DNA from: Candidatus Krumholzibacteriota bacterium
Lineage (GTDB): Bacteria > Krumholzibacteriota > Krumholzibacteriia > Krumholzibacteriales > Krumholzibacteriaceae
Assembly (NCBI GenBank): GCA_016932415.1
Contig: JAFGCX010000018.1
Location: forward strand, 86,682 to 150,681
Direction of reading: 5' to 3'
DNA: 64,000 bases
Part shown: one piece after another, positions 26,799 through 35,529 of the stretch
Layout: each line of letters starts with the position of its first letter
How positions within the stretch are numbered: position 1 is the stretch's first letter
The notes under the pieces: model-generated
Databases searched by the model: none
What the model saw: only the letters and a program-made list of their open reading frames with translations
Told to the model about the DNA's origin: nothing
Program-made: the position numbers and the translations under genes

Positions 26799-27142
26799 TT
26801 CCTTCCGCTCCTTATTAAAAGGTCTGTTGTTGAGGTATCCTGCACCAGATAGATCGTGTTGTCAAGGAGGAGAATTTTCCGCGGGAAGCAGCGGAGGCGC
26901 CAGTGAACCGTGCTTGAAGCATGAGATCGATATCCGTGATCCTTCGCTAATGGCCCCTGCAGGGGCGAGTCCCCGAACGAGAAGGTAAATTATTATTGAG
27001 ATAGTATCTTCGCCGGGCAGACGGTTCATTTTTATATCTTTAAACCCAATTCGACACTTGATTCGATTTCAGAATTGGGATAGAGTCCTCGGAGTCGAGC
27101 GGACAATTAATTTATAATAATCATGGCAGTCGGGGGAGTAGC
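26799..27142. other. Divergent intergenic region with structured repeats
   Basis: A 344-base gap between the divergent acyl-CoA synthetase and PEGA genes. It holds a 14-base palindrome GCCCCTGCAGGGGC (26953-26966) whose right arm can alternatively pair as GGGG-CGAGT-CCCC. It also holds an 8-bp inverted repeat CCCAATTC / GAATTGGG (27045-27052, 27072-27079) and a TATAAT box at 27113-27118 shortly before the PEGA gene. No gene is seen. Confidence 0.4.
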
Positions 27143-27883
27143 ATGTTTAGTTTTTTTTCCAGGTCGCGGGATCTGACGAGAGCTTTGTCGATATTTCTTA
27201 CCATGACATTTCTTTTTTCAATCGCTCCGGTCTGCGCCCAGGAACCGGAGGACAGGATATTCGCGATCTGGGAAGAGATAGGACTTCTGAGGGCAAGGGG
27301 CGATTATGGGAAGGCTGAAGAGATCCTCGAACAGGTCCTGATAGATTATGTCGACGACGAGTTTGTGCTGAGAAGAGCGTGGAACCTTCTTGTGCACACA
27401 AGGTTCAAGATGAATGATGATGAAAGTGCCATGGAGACGGCGAGGATGGCGCTTGAGAGATTCCCGGATCTGACAGTGAATACGGCGATCCTGCCGGCCT
27501 CGATGAATGATACTTATGACGAGCTTAGAAGTTCGATGTACGGTTCTCTCGAAGTGACCGGTCCGGAAGGAGCGGTGTTGTTCCTCGACGCCGATTCGCT
27601 CGGAACAGCTCCGGTTAAGTTCGAATATATCCGCACGGGAATGTACCTGCTGACAGCTTCAAAAAAAGGGTACCACTCCAGGGCGGATACGGTCAGGATC
27701 GATCCAAGCGAGACCCTGACCTTCGGCATGACGCTCGACAGGAGAAAAGATACCAGGTGGTGGCTCTACAGGATAGTACCTGCCGCCGCGGCCGTCGCGC
27801 TGATAATATATCTGACGAGGCCTGATAATTCGAGCACGCCGGTCGAGCAGCCGCTTCCCTGGCCCCCTGATCCACCACAATAA
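27143..27883 (+). CDS. PEGA-domain envelope protein with C-terminal membrane helix
   Basis: A 246-residue protein of unknown function. A signal peptide (ends APVCAQ) is followed by a helical TPR-like region (RARGDYGKAEEILEQVLIDY). A single PEGA-type beta domain covers about 133-190 (GSLEVTGPEGAVLFLDADSLGTAPVKFEYI), then comes a membrane helix (about 208-225) and a short Pro-rich tail (PLPWPPDPPQ). PEGA domains usually sit on the cell surface or in the periplasm and mediate contacts. The next gene, 25 bases downstream, carries several PEGA repeats, so the two products may interact. GGGGGAG lies before the ATG. Confidence 0.8.
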   Translation: MFSFFSRSRDLTRALSIFLTMTFLFSIAPVCAQEPEDRIFAIWEEIGLLRARGDYGKAEEILEQVLIDYVDDEFVLRRAWNLLVHTRFKMNDDESAMETARMALERFPDLTVNTAILPASMNDTYDELRSSMYGSLEVTGPEGAVLFLDADSLGTAPVKFEYIRTGMYLLTASKKGYHSRADTVRIDPSETLTFGMTLDRRKDTRWWLYRIVPAAAAVALIIYLTRPDNSSTPVEQPLPWPPDPPQ

Positions 27884-27908
27884 TACAGGCGGGAGATGAA
27901 TAAAGAAG

Positions 27909-30095
27909 ATGGTTTCTGACAGAGGATTCAGAACGATACCAAACCCGTATATTGTCGGCAATCCCATCGAAGACAAAAAAATGTTCTTCGGTCGGCTCGA
28001 TGATTTCGAGTTCATAAGGAAAAAAGTCACCGCCAACCGGCAGGGCGGTATAATCGTACTCTGCGGATCGCGAAGGAGCGGCAAGACCTCTATCCTCTTC
28101 CAGATAAACCAGGGCAGGCTGGGTGATGATTTTCTTCCCGTATTGATAGATATGCAATCGGTCACGGTCCAGAGCGACAGGGAATTCCTCGAAATAATCG
28201 CGAGGGAGATAGACGCCGTCCTGGAAGGTTCCGGTTCGCTGGTAGACGAGGGATTTCAGTCGCGGCTTGAAGCGAATCCTCTTCTAGCCTTCAATGAGTT
28301 CACCGGGAGACTCAACGAGAAGATAGCCGGCAGGAACCTGATCCTGATGTTCGACGAGTATGAGCTTTTCGAGACGCATATCGAGCGCCAGCGATTCAGC
28401 AAGGATGTCCTCAATCTGATGGCGTACTGGATGGAAAACAACGAAGGAGTCTATTTTCTCTTTACCGGCTCGGACAAGCTTGAAAAAAGGAATCCTGAAT
28501 ACTGGGAATCGTTTCTCGGTAAAGCCCTTCATCGAAGGATCAGTTTTCTCAGCCATGCCGACGCTCTGAGGCTGATCAGCGAACCGGTGAAAGATATCGT
28601 CAAATATGACAAGGGAGTCACCGGGAAGATCTTCGAACTTACGGCGGGCCAGCCATTTTACACCCAGGTCATATGCCAGTCCCTGGTCGATCACCTCAAC
28701 GAATCAGGCAAGAATACGGTCTCTGAAGAGGATATTGACGATGTGGTCGAGGAGATCATTGAGAATCCGCTACCCCAGATGATTTTTTCATGGAGTTCGA
28801 TGACGCAGATCGAAAGGATCGTTCTTTCGATCATAGCCGAGCTGAGCAAGGAAGATTCAGAGGTTGTCACTTCCGACGACATGCTCTCTTTTATCGAATC
28901 CGAGAAGATCGGATATAATGTCGATCCAAACAAGCTCAGGGAAGCGGCGGAAAGACTTTTTCACCAGGATCATCTTTTCAAGGACCAGGATACCGAAGGT
29001 TATACTTTCAGGATGGACCTCTGGCGGCGCTGGACGATCCGGATGCATTCGATATGGCAGGTCCTTGATGAGATAACCGCCGATGGAGCTCAGCTCGAAG
29101 AAGGGATATTACCTGTCCGTAAAAGACTCAAAGCGGTAATAGTGACGGCTTTTTTTGCCGCGGCGGTCATTATCGCCGCTTCCGTGCTCTACAGTATCAA
29201 CGTACGCGAACGCGGCAGGGTCGCCGGGCTCGCGGTCAGGCAGGATTCCACGCGGCTGTCCGTCGATACAGAACCTGCCGGAGCCCAGATATTCGTCGAC
29301 AGGACTTTCGTCGGGCTCTCTCCCGTGCGCGAGACGGTTCCGGCGAAGAGGTCGGCGCTGAGAGTGACACTTGCAGGGTACAGGGAGTTTGAGGATTCAG
29401 TCGATCTTGAAAAGGATCTTCCTTATGAAAGAATGATCGATCTGGAAGAAGAGACAGGATCGATCATGATCAGTTCTTTTCCGGAAGGAGCAGAGGTCGT
29501 TCTTGACGGGAACAGGGTGGAGACTCGTACGCCGATAAGATTTGATTCTCTTTCGGTCAACGTCCTTCATAAATGCCGGGTGATGCTGCCCGGATATTAT
29601 GTCCACGAATTCAACGGGATCGAACTGACCGCCGATTCCGTCACTACACTTTTTCACAGGTTCAGCAGGATGCTTCATCCGCTTACGGTCATCTCCGAAC
29701 CGGCGGGGGCGAAAATCCTGATAGACGGAGTCGAGCGCGGACATGCCCCCGTCAGTATTAGCCGTATTGAAGAAGGAGAGCATCTGCTTTCCGCTGTCCT
29801 TGAAGGTTACTATGACAAGAGCAGTCAGATAACAGTGCCGGTGGATGAAAACCAGGTAAGGATAGATCTGGTCCTTCTTCCGCCGGGAGACCTCGTGCTG
29901 GAGATACTTCCTTACGCCGAGCTCTGGATCGACGGGCAGCTGGTCGATAGCGACGCGGTCAATTACCGGGTCTCATTAAGGCCTGGCAGGCACGAGATCG
30001 AATTGCGGCATCCCGTCTTCGGAAATCTGAAGGAAACGGTTATCCTGGTCTCTGGCGAGACGCTGACGAGAACATTCAACCTGGAGCGGAAGTGA
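27909..30095 (+). CDS. Membrane P-loop (STAND/AAA-type) ATPase with extracytoplasmic PEGA repeats
   Basis: A 728-residue protein. The N-terminal cytoplasmic ATPase has an NPY...FFGRLDDFEFI lead-in, Walker A GSRRSGKTS (about 53-61) and Walker B NLILMFDEYE (about 143-151), then a winged-helix-like helical region to about 390. One membrane helix (about 407-430, AVIVTAFFAAAVIIAASVLYS) follows. The outer part has four PEGA-like repeats (LSVDTEPAGAQIFVD, IMISSFPEGAEVVLD, LTVISEPAGAKILID, LVLEILPYAELWID). The lead-in and Walker B resemble those in the kinase-ATPase gene that follows, whose start overlaps this stop. The protein probably couples an external PEGA contact to ATP-dependent switching inside. 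No exact family is recognised. Confidence 0.82.
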   Translation: MVSDRGFRTIPNPYIVGNPIEDKKMFFGRLDDFEFIRKKVTANRQGGIIVLCGSRRSGKTSILFQINQGRLGDDFLPVLIDMQSVTVQSDREFLEIIAREIDAVLEGSGSLVDEGFQSRLEANPLLAFNEFTGRLNEKIAGRNLILMFDEYELFETHIERQRFSKDVLNLMAYWMENNEGVYFLFTGSDKLEKRNPEYWESFLGKALHRRISFLSHADALRLISEPVKDIVKYDKGVTGKIFELTAGQPFYTQVICQSLVDHLNESGKNTVSEEDIDDVVEEIIENPLPQMIFSWSSMTQIERIVLSIIAELSKEDSEVVTSDDMLSFIESEKIGYNVDPNKLREAAERLFHQDHLFKDQDTEGYTFRMDLWRRWTIRMHSIWQVLDEITADGAQLEEGILPVRKRLKAVIVTAFFAAAVIIAASVLYSINVRERGRVAGLAVRQDSTRLSVDTEPAGAQIFVDRTFVGLSPVRETVPAKRSALRVTLAGYREFEDSVDLEKDLPYERMIDLEEETGSIMISSFPEGAEVVLDGNRVETRTPIRFDSLSVNVLHKCRVMLPGYYVHEFNGIELTADSVTTLFHRFSRMLHPLTVISEPAGAKILIDGVERGHAPVSISRIEEGEHLLSAVLEGYYDKSSQITVPVDENQVRIDLVLLPPGDLVLEILPYAELWIDGQLVDSDAVNYRVSLRPGRHEIELRHPVFGNLKETVILVSGETLTRTFNLERK

Positions 30096-32068
30096 TGATA
30101 GCGGGAGAAGTGATCTCCGGAAAATACCGTATCGTGAAAAAGATAGGTCAGGGCGGTTTCGCATCGGTCTATCTCGCATTCGATCTGAAGCTGGAAAGGG
30201 AAGTCGCGATAAAAGTCCTCTCCAGCGTCGAGGACAATAATCTTTTCCGCGAAAGGTTTTACCGCGAGTCGCAGGCCCTGGCCAAACTCAACCACCCGAA
30301 TATTATCACCGTTTTCGATTGCGGTGAACACAATGGGCATGAATTTCTCGTGATGGAGCTCGTCAACGGTCCTTCCCTTGAGACTCTCATATCCAAGATG
30401 ACGCTTAAAATGCCGCAGGTATGCTCGATCGCCCTGCAGATCTGCGAAGCGATGCGATACGCCCATGACCAGGGATTCCTGCACAGGGACCTGACCCTGA
30501 AGAATATCATGCTCGATGAAGAGGAAACGGAAAATGCCAGGGTAAAGATACTCGATTTCGGACTGGTCAAACTCCTTTACTCCGATATAAAGACGACCGG
30601 AAACGCGATGATGGGGACTCCCGCTTTCATGGCGCCTGAACAGGTCGTCGGCAAGCCGGTAGACAACAGGATAGACATATGGGCTTTCGGGGTGGGGCTC
30701 TACAGGATAATCACGGGAGAGTTCCCGTTCAAGGGAGAGCATCCCGCCGCGCTTATGTATTCGATTGTCAATGACGCTGAACTGGAGATCCCTGCCACAG
30801 TTCCCCGGGGCTTGAAAAAATTGATCAGCGACTGCCTCGCCAAAGACCCTGAAAAACGGCCTCTTGATTTCGGGGAGATCGCTTCCGCGCTCGAGGAGAT
30901 CGATGCCGAACTGAGAGACGGAGAGAGCAGACCCGGCACGGAGCTGGTCACGAATGTCGGATCGCTCGCCGAGCGAAACAGCAAGAGGAACCCGTATCTC
31001 AACCGTGTCATGATAAAAAGCCCGAATGATTTTTTCGGCCGCGAAAAAGAGATACGGAAAATATATTCACGCCTCGACGCGCCGCAACCCCAGTCGATAT
31101 CGGTGGTCGGTGACCGCAGGATCGGCAAATCATCCCTGCTCAACCATATCCATAACAGGAAGAACCGCAAAAAATTCATGCAGAATTACGATTCTTCAAT
31201 ATTTGTCTATCTCGACTTTCAGAATACCGTCGACAATGACGTCTCCAAATTCATCGACCTGTTGTTCAACGTGTTCAGTTTTGAGACAGGCGATCAGACG
31301 AGATATACGGCGAGGCCAAAGACTCTCGATCAACTCAAGGACGTCATAGAGGAACTGCATGAAGAGGGCAAGCGGATCATAATAATGATGGATGAATTCG
31401 AATTGATCACGCGTAACGAGAATTTCGAGCAGGATTTTTTTTCATTTCTGCGCTCTCTCGCCAACACGTACAGGGTGGCGTATGTGACCTCATCGCGTGA
31501 AGAACTGCAGTTGATGTGTCACGACAAGGATATTTCGGATTCCCCTTTCTTCAATATCTTTTCGAATCTGCCCCTCAGGCCGTTCAGCCGTGAAGATGCC
31601 GACAAGCTTATCTCGATCCCGTCAAGACGCGAAGGCGTCCCACTCGAGGAATATTCGGAAAGGCTGCTCGACATGGCCGGACTCTTTCCATTTTATCTCC
31701 AGATAGCATGTTCCTCTCTCTTTGAATTCATAGTGGATAATCCTTCCGCCGATCCGGACTGGAAGGAAGTCCTCAGGGTATTCACTGAGGAGGCTCAACC
31801 GCATTACAACTTCATATGGGAGAGGTTCGATGATCCGGAAAGGGGAAATCTCGCCAGGATCGTCCAGGGGAAAATGATCGATAAAAAATTCAATTACGTG
31901 ACTGAGAATCTTCTCAGGCGGGGTTATCTTGTCGAGGATGGCGGCGGGCTGAGATTATGCTCGAGTACCTTTGCCGATTTTGCGGCTGGCCGTTCAGGAG
32001 GGCAGTCGGGACAAGGTTTAAGATTCTCATCTATTCTCAGCCGGTTAAGGAAAAAGAATCCCGGTTGA
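30095..32068 (+). CDS. Serine/threonine protein kinase fused to a P-loop (STAND-type) ATPase
   Basis: A 657-residue cytoplasmic protein. The kinase domain (about 10-270) has a Gly loop IGQGGFASVYLAF, the Lys in EVAIKV, catalytic HRDLTLKNIM (usual Lys after Asp-Leu is Thr), DFGLVK and APEQ, so activity is likely. A P-loop ATPase follows with NPY...FFGREKEIRKIY, Walker A GDRRIGKSS (near 340) and Walker B IIIMMDEFE (near 430). The ATPase half is related to that of the preceding membrane protein. The start is ATG 30095 or GTG 30092; both overlap the preceding stop. The kinase-STAND layout resembles PknK-type regulators. No transmembrane helix is present. Confidence 0.88.
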   Translation: MIAGEVISGKYRIVKKIGQGGFASVYLAFDLKLEREVAIKVLSSVEDNNLFRERFYRESQALAKLNHPNIITVFDCGEHNGHEFLVMELVNGPSLETLISKMTLKMPQVCSIALQICEAMRYAHDQGFLHRDLTLKNIMLDEEETENARVKILDFGLVKLLYSDIKTTGNAMMGTPAFMAPEQVVGKPVDNRIDIWAFGVGLYRIITGEFPFKGEHPAALMYSIVNDAELEIPATVPRGLKKLISDCLAKDPEKRPLDFGEIASALEEIDAELRDGESRPGTELVTNVGSLAERNSKRNPYLNRVMIKSPNDFFGREKEIRKIYSRLDAPQPQSISVVGDRRIGKSSLLNHIHNRKNRKKFMQNYDSSIFVYLDFQNTVDNDVSKFIDLLFNVFSFETGDQTRYTARPKTLDQLKDVIEELHEEGKRIIIMMDEFELITRNENFEQDFFSFLRSLANTYRVAYVTSSREELQLMCHDKDISDSPFFNIFSNLPLRPFSREDADKLISIPSRREGVPLEEYSERLLDMAGLFPFYLQIACSSLFEFIVDNPSADPDWKEVLRVFTEEAQPHYNFIWERFDDPERGNLARIVQGKMIDKKFNYVTENLLRRGYLVEDGGGLRLCSSTFADFAAGRSGGQSGQGLRFSSILSRLRKKNPG

Positions 32069-32238
32069 CCATCTGCCGCGCCGGCTTGAAAGTCCCGGTT
32101 TCCATCCTGGGAGAGAAGTATGAGGGCCTTGGCCTGTCTTTACGCGATATCAGGAACCTTTCCGGCAAATTCCGCTGTTTTCACTTGCCATCTCAGGACG
32201 GGTAATGACAGGATGACGAGGAAAAGGGTGCTTCTGAA

Positions 32239-33738
32239 ATGAGAATCTGTTCGATCTCGCGATCGATGATATTTCTTCCGCTGATCGTCTCTCTCCTGGC
32301 GGGGTGCGGAAAGGGAAGGATGACCGGCAGAGAACCGGCCGATCGCGAAGACTGTCTTGTCATCGAGGCCGTGAAAAAGCGCGCCGATTCTATAAGAGTG
32401 GCTCTCTTTGATAATATCGATCCGGCAGACATCCCTTTTCCCCGCAACGGATCGGAACGCTTCCTCTTCGGTAATCTCTACGAATCCCTGATAAAGATCG
32501 ATTGCCGGGGTCAGGTATCTCCATCCCTCGCCAGCAGGTGGGAAAGTACGGACAGGGGGAGATGCTGGCGATTCGAACTCGATAGAGAAGCTGTTTTCTG
32601 GAATGGAACTGCTGTCACCGCGAATGATGTGATCCGGTGCTGGGACCGCGATGAACTTAAATCGATGTTCGCCCTGGCAGGAATAGATTCCTTTTCAGCC
32701 GAAGGGGCGACGAAGATCAATATATATTTGATGGAACGATCGACGGAGGTGCCGCGCGCTCTCGCTTCAGAGGCATTCTCCGTATACAGGCGTTCTCTTT
32801 TTTCGCGCTGGCCCCTCGGAACCGGAGACTTCAGAGTCGTCGAGAGAGCGCCAAAAACCCGCGAGTCTGATCAGAATCTTGCTATCCAGCCTGCTTTTTC
32901 CCGCCATGGACCTTTTATAGATATTTTAACGATACCTGTCGAAGAGGCGAGAGACATCCTTGAAAGTTCGATAGACCTTCTTGTCACAGGCGATCAGGAA
33001 ACAATCGATTTCGCCGTGAAAAGAGGAAGTTTTATCACGGAAAGACTCCCGTGGAGTTCGACCTATATGCTCCTGTCGACATCGCGGGTGAGGGATATCA
33101 GGCTCGGCAGGAGAACAGAACCGATCTCGCCCGGGCTGCGGGAAAACCTCGCGCATTTCGCCATAAGGTGCGAAGCACGGGCAAGCCGTCCGGGGGGATG
33201 GTGGGATCGTATGGGAGATCGCCGTTCTCTGTCATCAGGAGTCAAATGGCCCCCGGTCTTTCTTGCCGGAGCCGATATTGATTCAGAGAGGCGAAGGATC
33301 GTATATGATATAAACGATGAGACTTCCAGGGATATAGCGGAGCGGCTCGTCGCCCTGGCAGGCGGCGATCCGGATATTTCAAATGATTCCCGCGATCTTT
33401 TATCTGTGATTCCCGATATCGAAGGCAGGTACGCATCTGGTGTCCCGCTCAGAGCGGAAGGGCTGGCGCGTGAAGATCTCGACCGCAGTGTTCTCTCCGG
33501 CGATGATTTCGCTTACATTATAAAAGTGGCGCGCAACAGCTTCGATCCATCTTTTCAGGCGGGGCTTTTCATGGAAAAGATCAACTGGGTTTCCGGCCTT
33601 GAAGGCAATTTTTCAAAAGCCCTGCTCACCCTTGCAGACACGAGGGAGACAGTCATAGCGAGAAAGGATGCCGCATCGATCTCCGTCGACTGGTCCGGCA
33701 GGATAATAATAATGGTGAACAGGGGTGAACGAAGATGA
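32239..33738 (+). CDS. Family 5 solute-binding-protein-like lipoprotein
   Basis: A 499-residue lipoprotein with signal peptide and lipobox LLAGC. The domain resembles OppA/DppA-type binding proteins: LFGNLYESLIKIDCRGQVSPSLASRW, DRGRCWRFELDREAVFWNG, TAVTANDVIRCW. No ABC permease or ATPase gene is nearby; instead a histidine kinase and a sigma-54 response regulator follow within 40 bases. It is therefore more likely the ligand-binding arm of a sensory system than part of an importer; that role is inference. The upstream gap of 170 bases holds nothing recognisable. Confidence 0.8.
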   Translation: MRICSISRSMIFLPLIVSLLAGCGKGRMTGREPADREDCLVIEAVKKRADSIRVALFDNIDPADIPFPRNGSERFLFGNLYESLIKIDCRGQVSPSLASRWESTDRGRCWRFELDREAVFWNGTAVTANDVIRCWDRDELKSMFALAGIDSFSAEGATKINIYLMERSTEVPRALASEAFSVYRRSLFSRWPLGTGDFRVVERAPKTRESDQNLAIQPAFSRHGPFIDILTIPVEEARDILESSIDLLVTGDQETIDFAVKRGSFITERLPWSSTYMLLSTSRVRDIRLGRRTEPISPGLRENLAHFAIRCEARASRPGGWWDRMGDRRSLSSGVKWPPVFLAGADIDSERRRIVYDINDETSRDIAERLVALAGGDPDISNDSRDLLSVIPDIEGRYASGVPLRAEGLAREDLDRSVLSGDDFAYIIKVARNSFDPSFQAGLFMEKINWVSGLEGNFSKALLTLADTRETVIARKDAASISVDWSGRIIIMVNRGERR

Positions 33739-33780
33739 CGGCCGGGATATTTCACGATAGTAATTAAAAGGTGAGTGAAG

Positions 33781-35517
33781 ATGAACTTCCGCCCCAGGTT
33801 GATAATAACATCCCTCCTGGCAGTCCTTCTTCCGATGATCGTCCTGGCTTTTTTCATCCGGGGCGAGATGACCAGGCGCATATCAGCGCAGTACCGGCGG
33901 CGCGTCGAGTCGATGACGGCGGTAATAGAGGAAGACCTCCGGAAGGAAAGCGACGATATAGGAAAAACGGTCGACGCACTTATGGAAAGTCTCGCCGACG
34001 ACAACAGCTTCAGGAATGCCGCGGCGAGCCAGGACGCGCAATCGAGGCGTTATCTGATAGATCTCGCGGGAAATGTTATCGATCTGCCCGGCCTGTCGAT
34101 GCTTCAGATACAGGACCGATCAGGCAGGATAATAAGTTCGGGTCACTTCAGAAATGAATTCGACAGGATAGACAGGGATCTGCCCCTCCTCCTTTCCTCT
34201 GTAAAGGAAGGTCCGGTACTTGCCGAGGCGCGAGCTCCCGACTCTCCTTTTCTCGTTCTCGCCAGGGTCGATTCGTTCGTGATATCCGGCAGATATTTCA
34301 CCGTCTCGGCCGGCAGGCGAGTCGACCAGGAATTTCTCGGAAGGCTTTCAAGAGAGGATATGCTCGATATCGTTCTTCTCTGGCCTGGCGGGGCGATCGG
34401 TTCGGGAGATAAGGAAGAGGAAAAAGAAGGCACCAGCAATGCCGGCCCTGGCCGGGAGGAAGAAGGGCTCGAGGGGGCGACGGGGAGTCTCGATCTGCCG
34501 TTTATAGGCATTGATCGCGCCGGAGTCGGGGAAGCGTCGTTCAAGGTGACTCACCGGGTAGATGAACTCGTAGCCCTGAGAAGAAGCATGGACAGGTGGT
34601 TCACAATCGCCCTTCTCAGCGCGGCAGTCTTCTCGATCATCCTCGTCAGCTGGCTCTCTTCGAGAATAAGCAGGCCCCTGACGGAACTGGCCGAAAAGAC
34701 GGCGCAGATAGACCTCGAAAAGCTCGATGTCGATTTTGATAGTCCCAGGCGAGATGAGATAGGAGCCCTGTCGAGGATGCTCATGGCTATGACAGAGAGG
34801 CTCCGTTCGAGCGCGGCGAGGATCAGGGATGCCGAGCACCGCGCCACGTTGGGCGAACTGGCCAGGCAGGTCAATCACGATATAAAAAACGGCCTCACCC
34901 CGATTAGGAATATCTTCCGGCACCTTTCGGAGATCGAGAAGAGCGATCCGGCAGGCATGCCGGGGATATTCAATGAGCGGCGCGCCGTCCTCGAATCGAG
35001 TATCGAGTATCTCGATGATCTGGCGTCGAACTACGCCAGGCTCTCTCCATCGGCCAGTATCGGGATATGCGACGTCAATTCTGCGGTCATAAAAGTCGCC
35101 AGAGAGCTGCGAGCTTCAAGGCGGGCGGAAGTCCAGGTCGACCTCGCTGATGGCGCTTTCATCATGGGAGATGCTGTCGCTGTGAGACGCGTCGTGGAAA
35201 ATCTCGCCGGGAACGCCGCGGACAGCCTTGAAGATAAGAGGGGAACGGTCTCGATAACAACCTCGATCATCAGCGGAAAGGGCGGCGATGAGAAGGTCCG
35301 CCTGAGTGTCAGCGACACGGGAAGCGGGATGACCGAGAAAGAGATGGCGGCTATTTTCAATGATTTTTATACTACAAAGGAGAGGGGAGTCGGGCTGGGG
35401 CTTTCGATAGTCAGACGACTTGTCATCGATCTTGGCGGGTCGATAAATGTTGAAAGCGCCAGGGGAAAGGGGAGCCGGTTTGTCGTCGATATTCCACGGG
35501 CCGCACGGTCCTGCTGA
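33781..35517 (+). CDS. NtrY-like membrane sensor histidine kinase
   Basis: A 578-residue inner-membrane kinase. Helix 1 (about 6-26, LIITSLLAVLLPMIVLAFFI) and helix 2 (about 270-290, FTIALLSAAVFSIILVSWL) flank a periplasmic sensor of some 240 residues. HAMP, HisKA with phospho-acceptor His in QVNHDIKNGLTP (near 365), and an ATPase domain (NLAGNAADSLEDK, DTGSGMT, GVGLGLSIVRRL) follow. The ATG at 33781 is preferred to the GTG at 33775 because AAGGTGAG lies six bases before it. The cognate regulator starts 12 bases downstream. Kinases with the NHDIKN motif usually partner sigma-54 regulators, which fits here. Confidence 0.93.
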   Translation: MNFRPRLIITSLLAVLLPMIVLAFFIRGEMTRRISAQYRRRVESMTAVIEEDLRKESDDIGKTVDALMESLADDNSFRNAAASQDAQSRRYLIDLAGNVIDLPGLSMLQIQDRSGRIISSGHFRNEFDRIDRDLPLLLSSVKEGPVLAEARAPDSPFLVLARVDSFVISGRYFTVSAGRRVDQEFLGRLSREDMLDIVLLWPGGAIGSGDKEEEKEGTSNAGPGREEEGLEGATGSLDLPFIGIDRAGVGEASFKVTHRVDELVALRRSMDRWFTIALLSAAVFSIILVSWLSSRISRPLTELAEKTAQIDLEKLDVDFDSPRRDEIGALSRMLMAMTERLRSSAARIRDAEHRATLGELARQVNHDIKNGLTPIRNIFRHLSEIEKSDPAGMPGIFNERRAVLESSIEYLDDLASNYARLSPSASIGICDVNSAVIKVARELRASRRAEVQVDLADGAFIMGDAVAVRRVVENLAGNAADSLEDKRGTVSITTSIISGKGGDEKVRLSVSDTGSGMTEKEMAAIFNDFYTTKERGVGLGLSIVRRLVIDLGGSINVESARGKGSRFVVDIPRAARSC

Positions 35518-35529
35518 AAGTGAGGCGCC

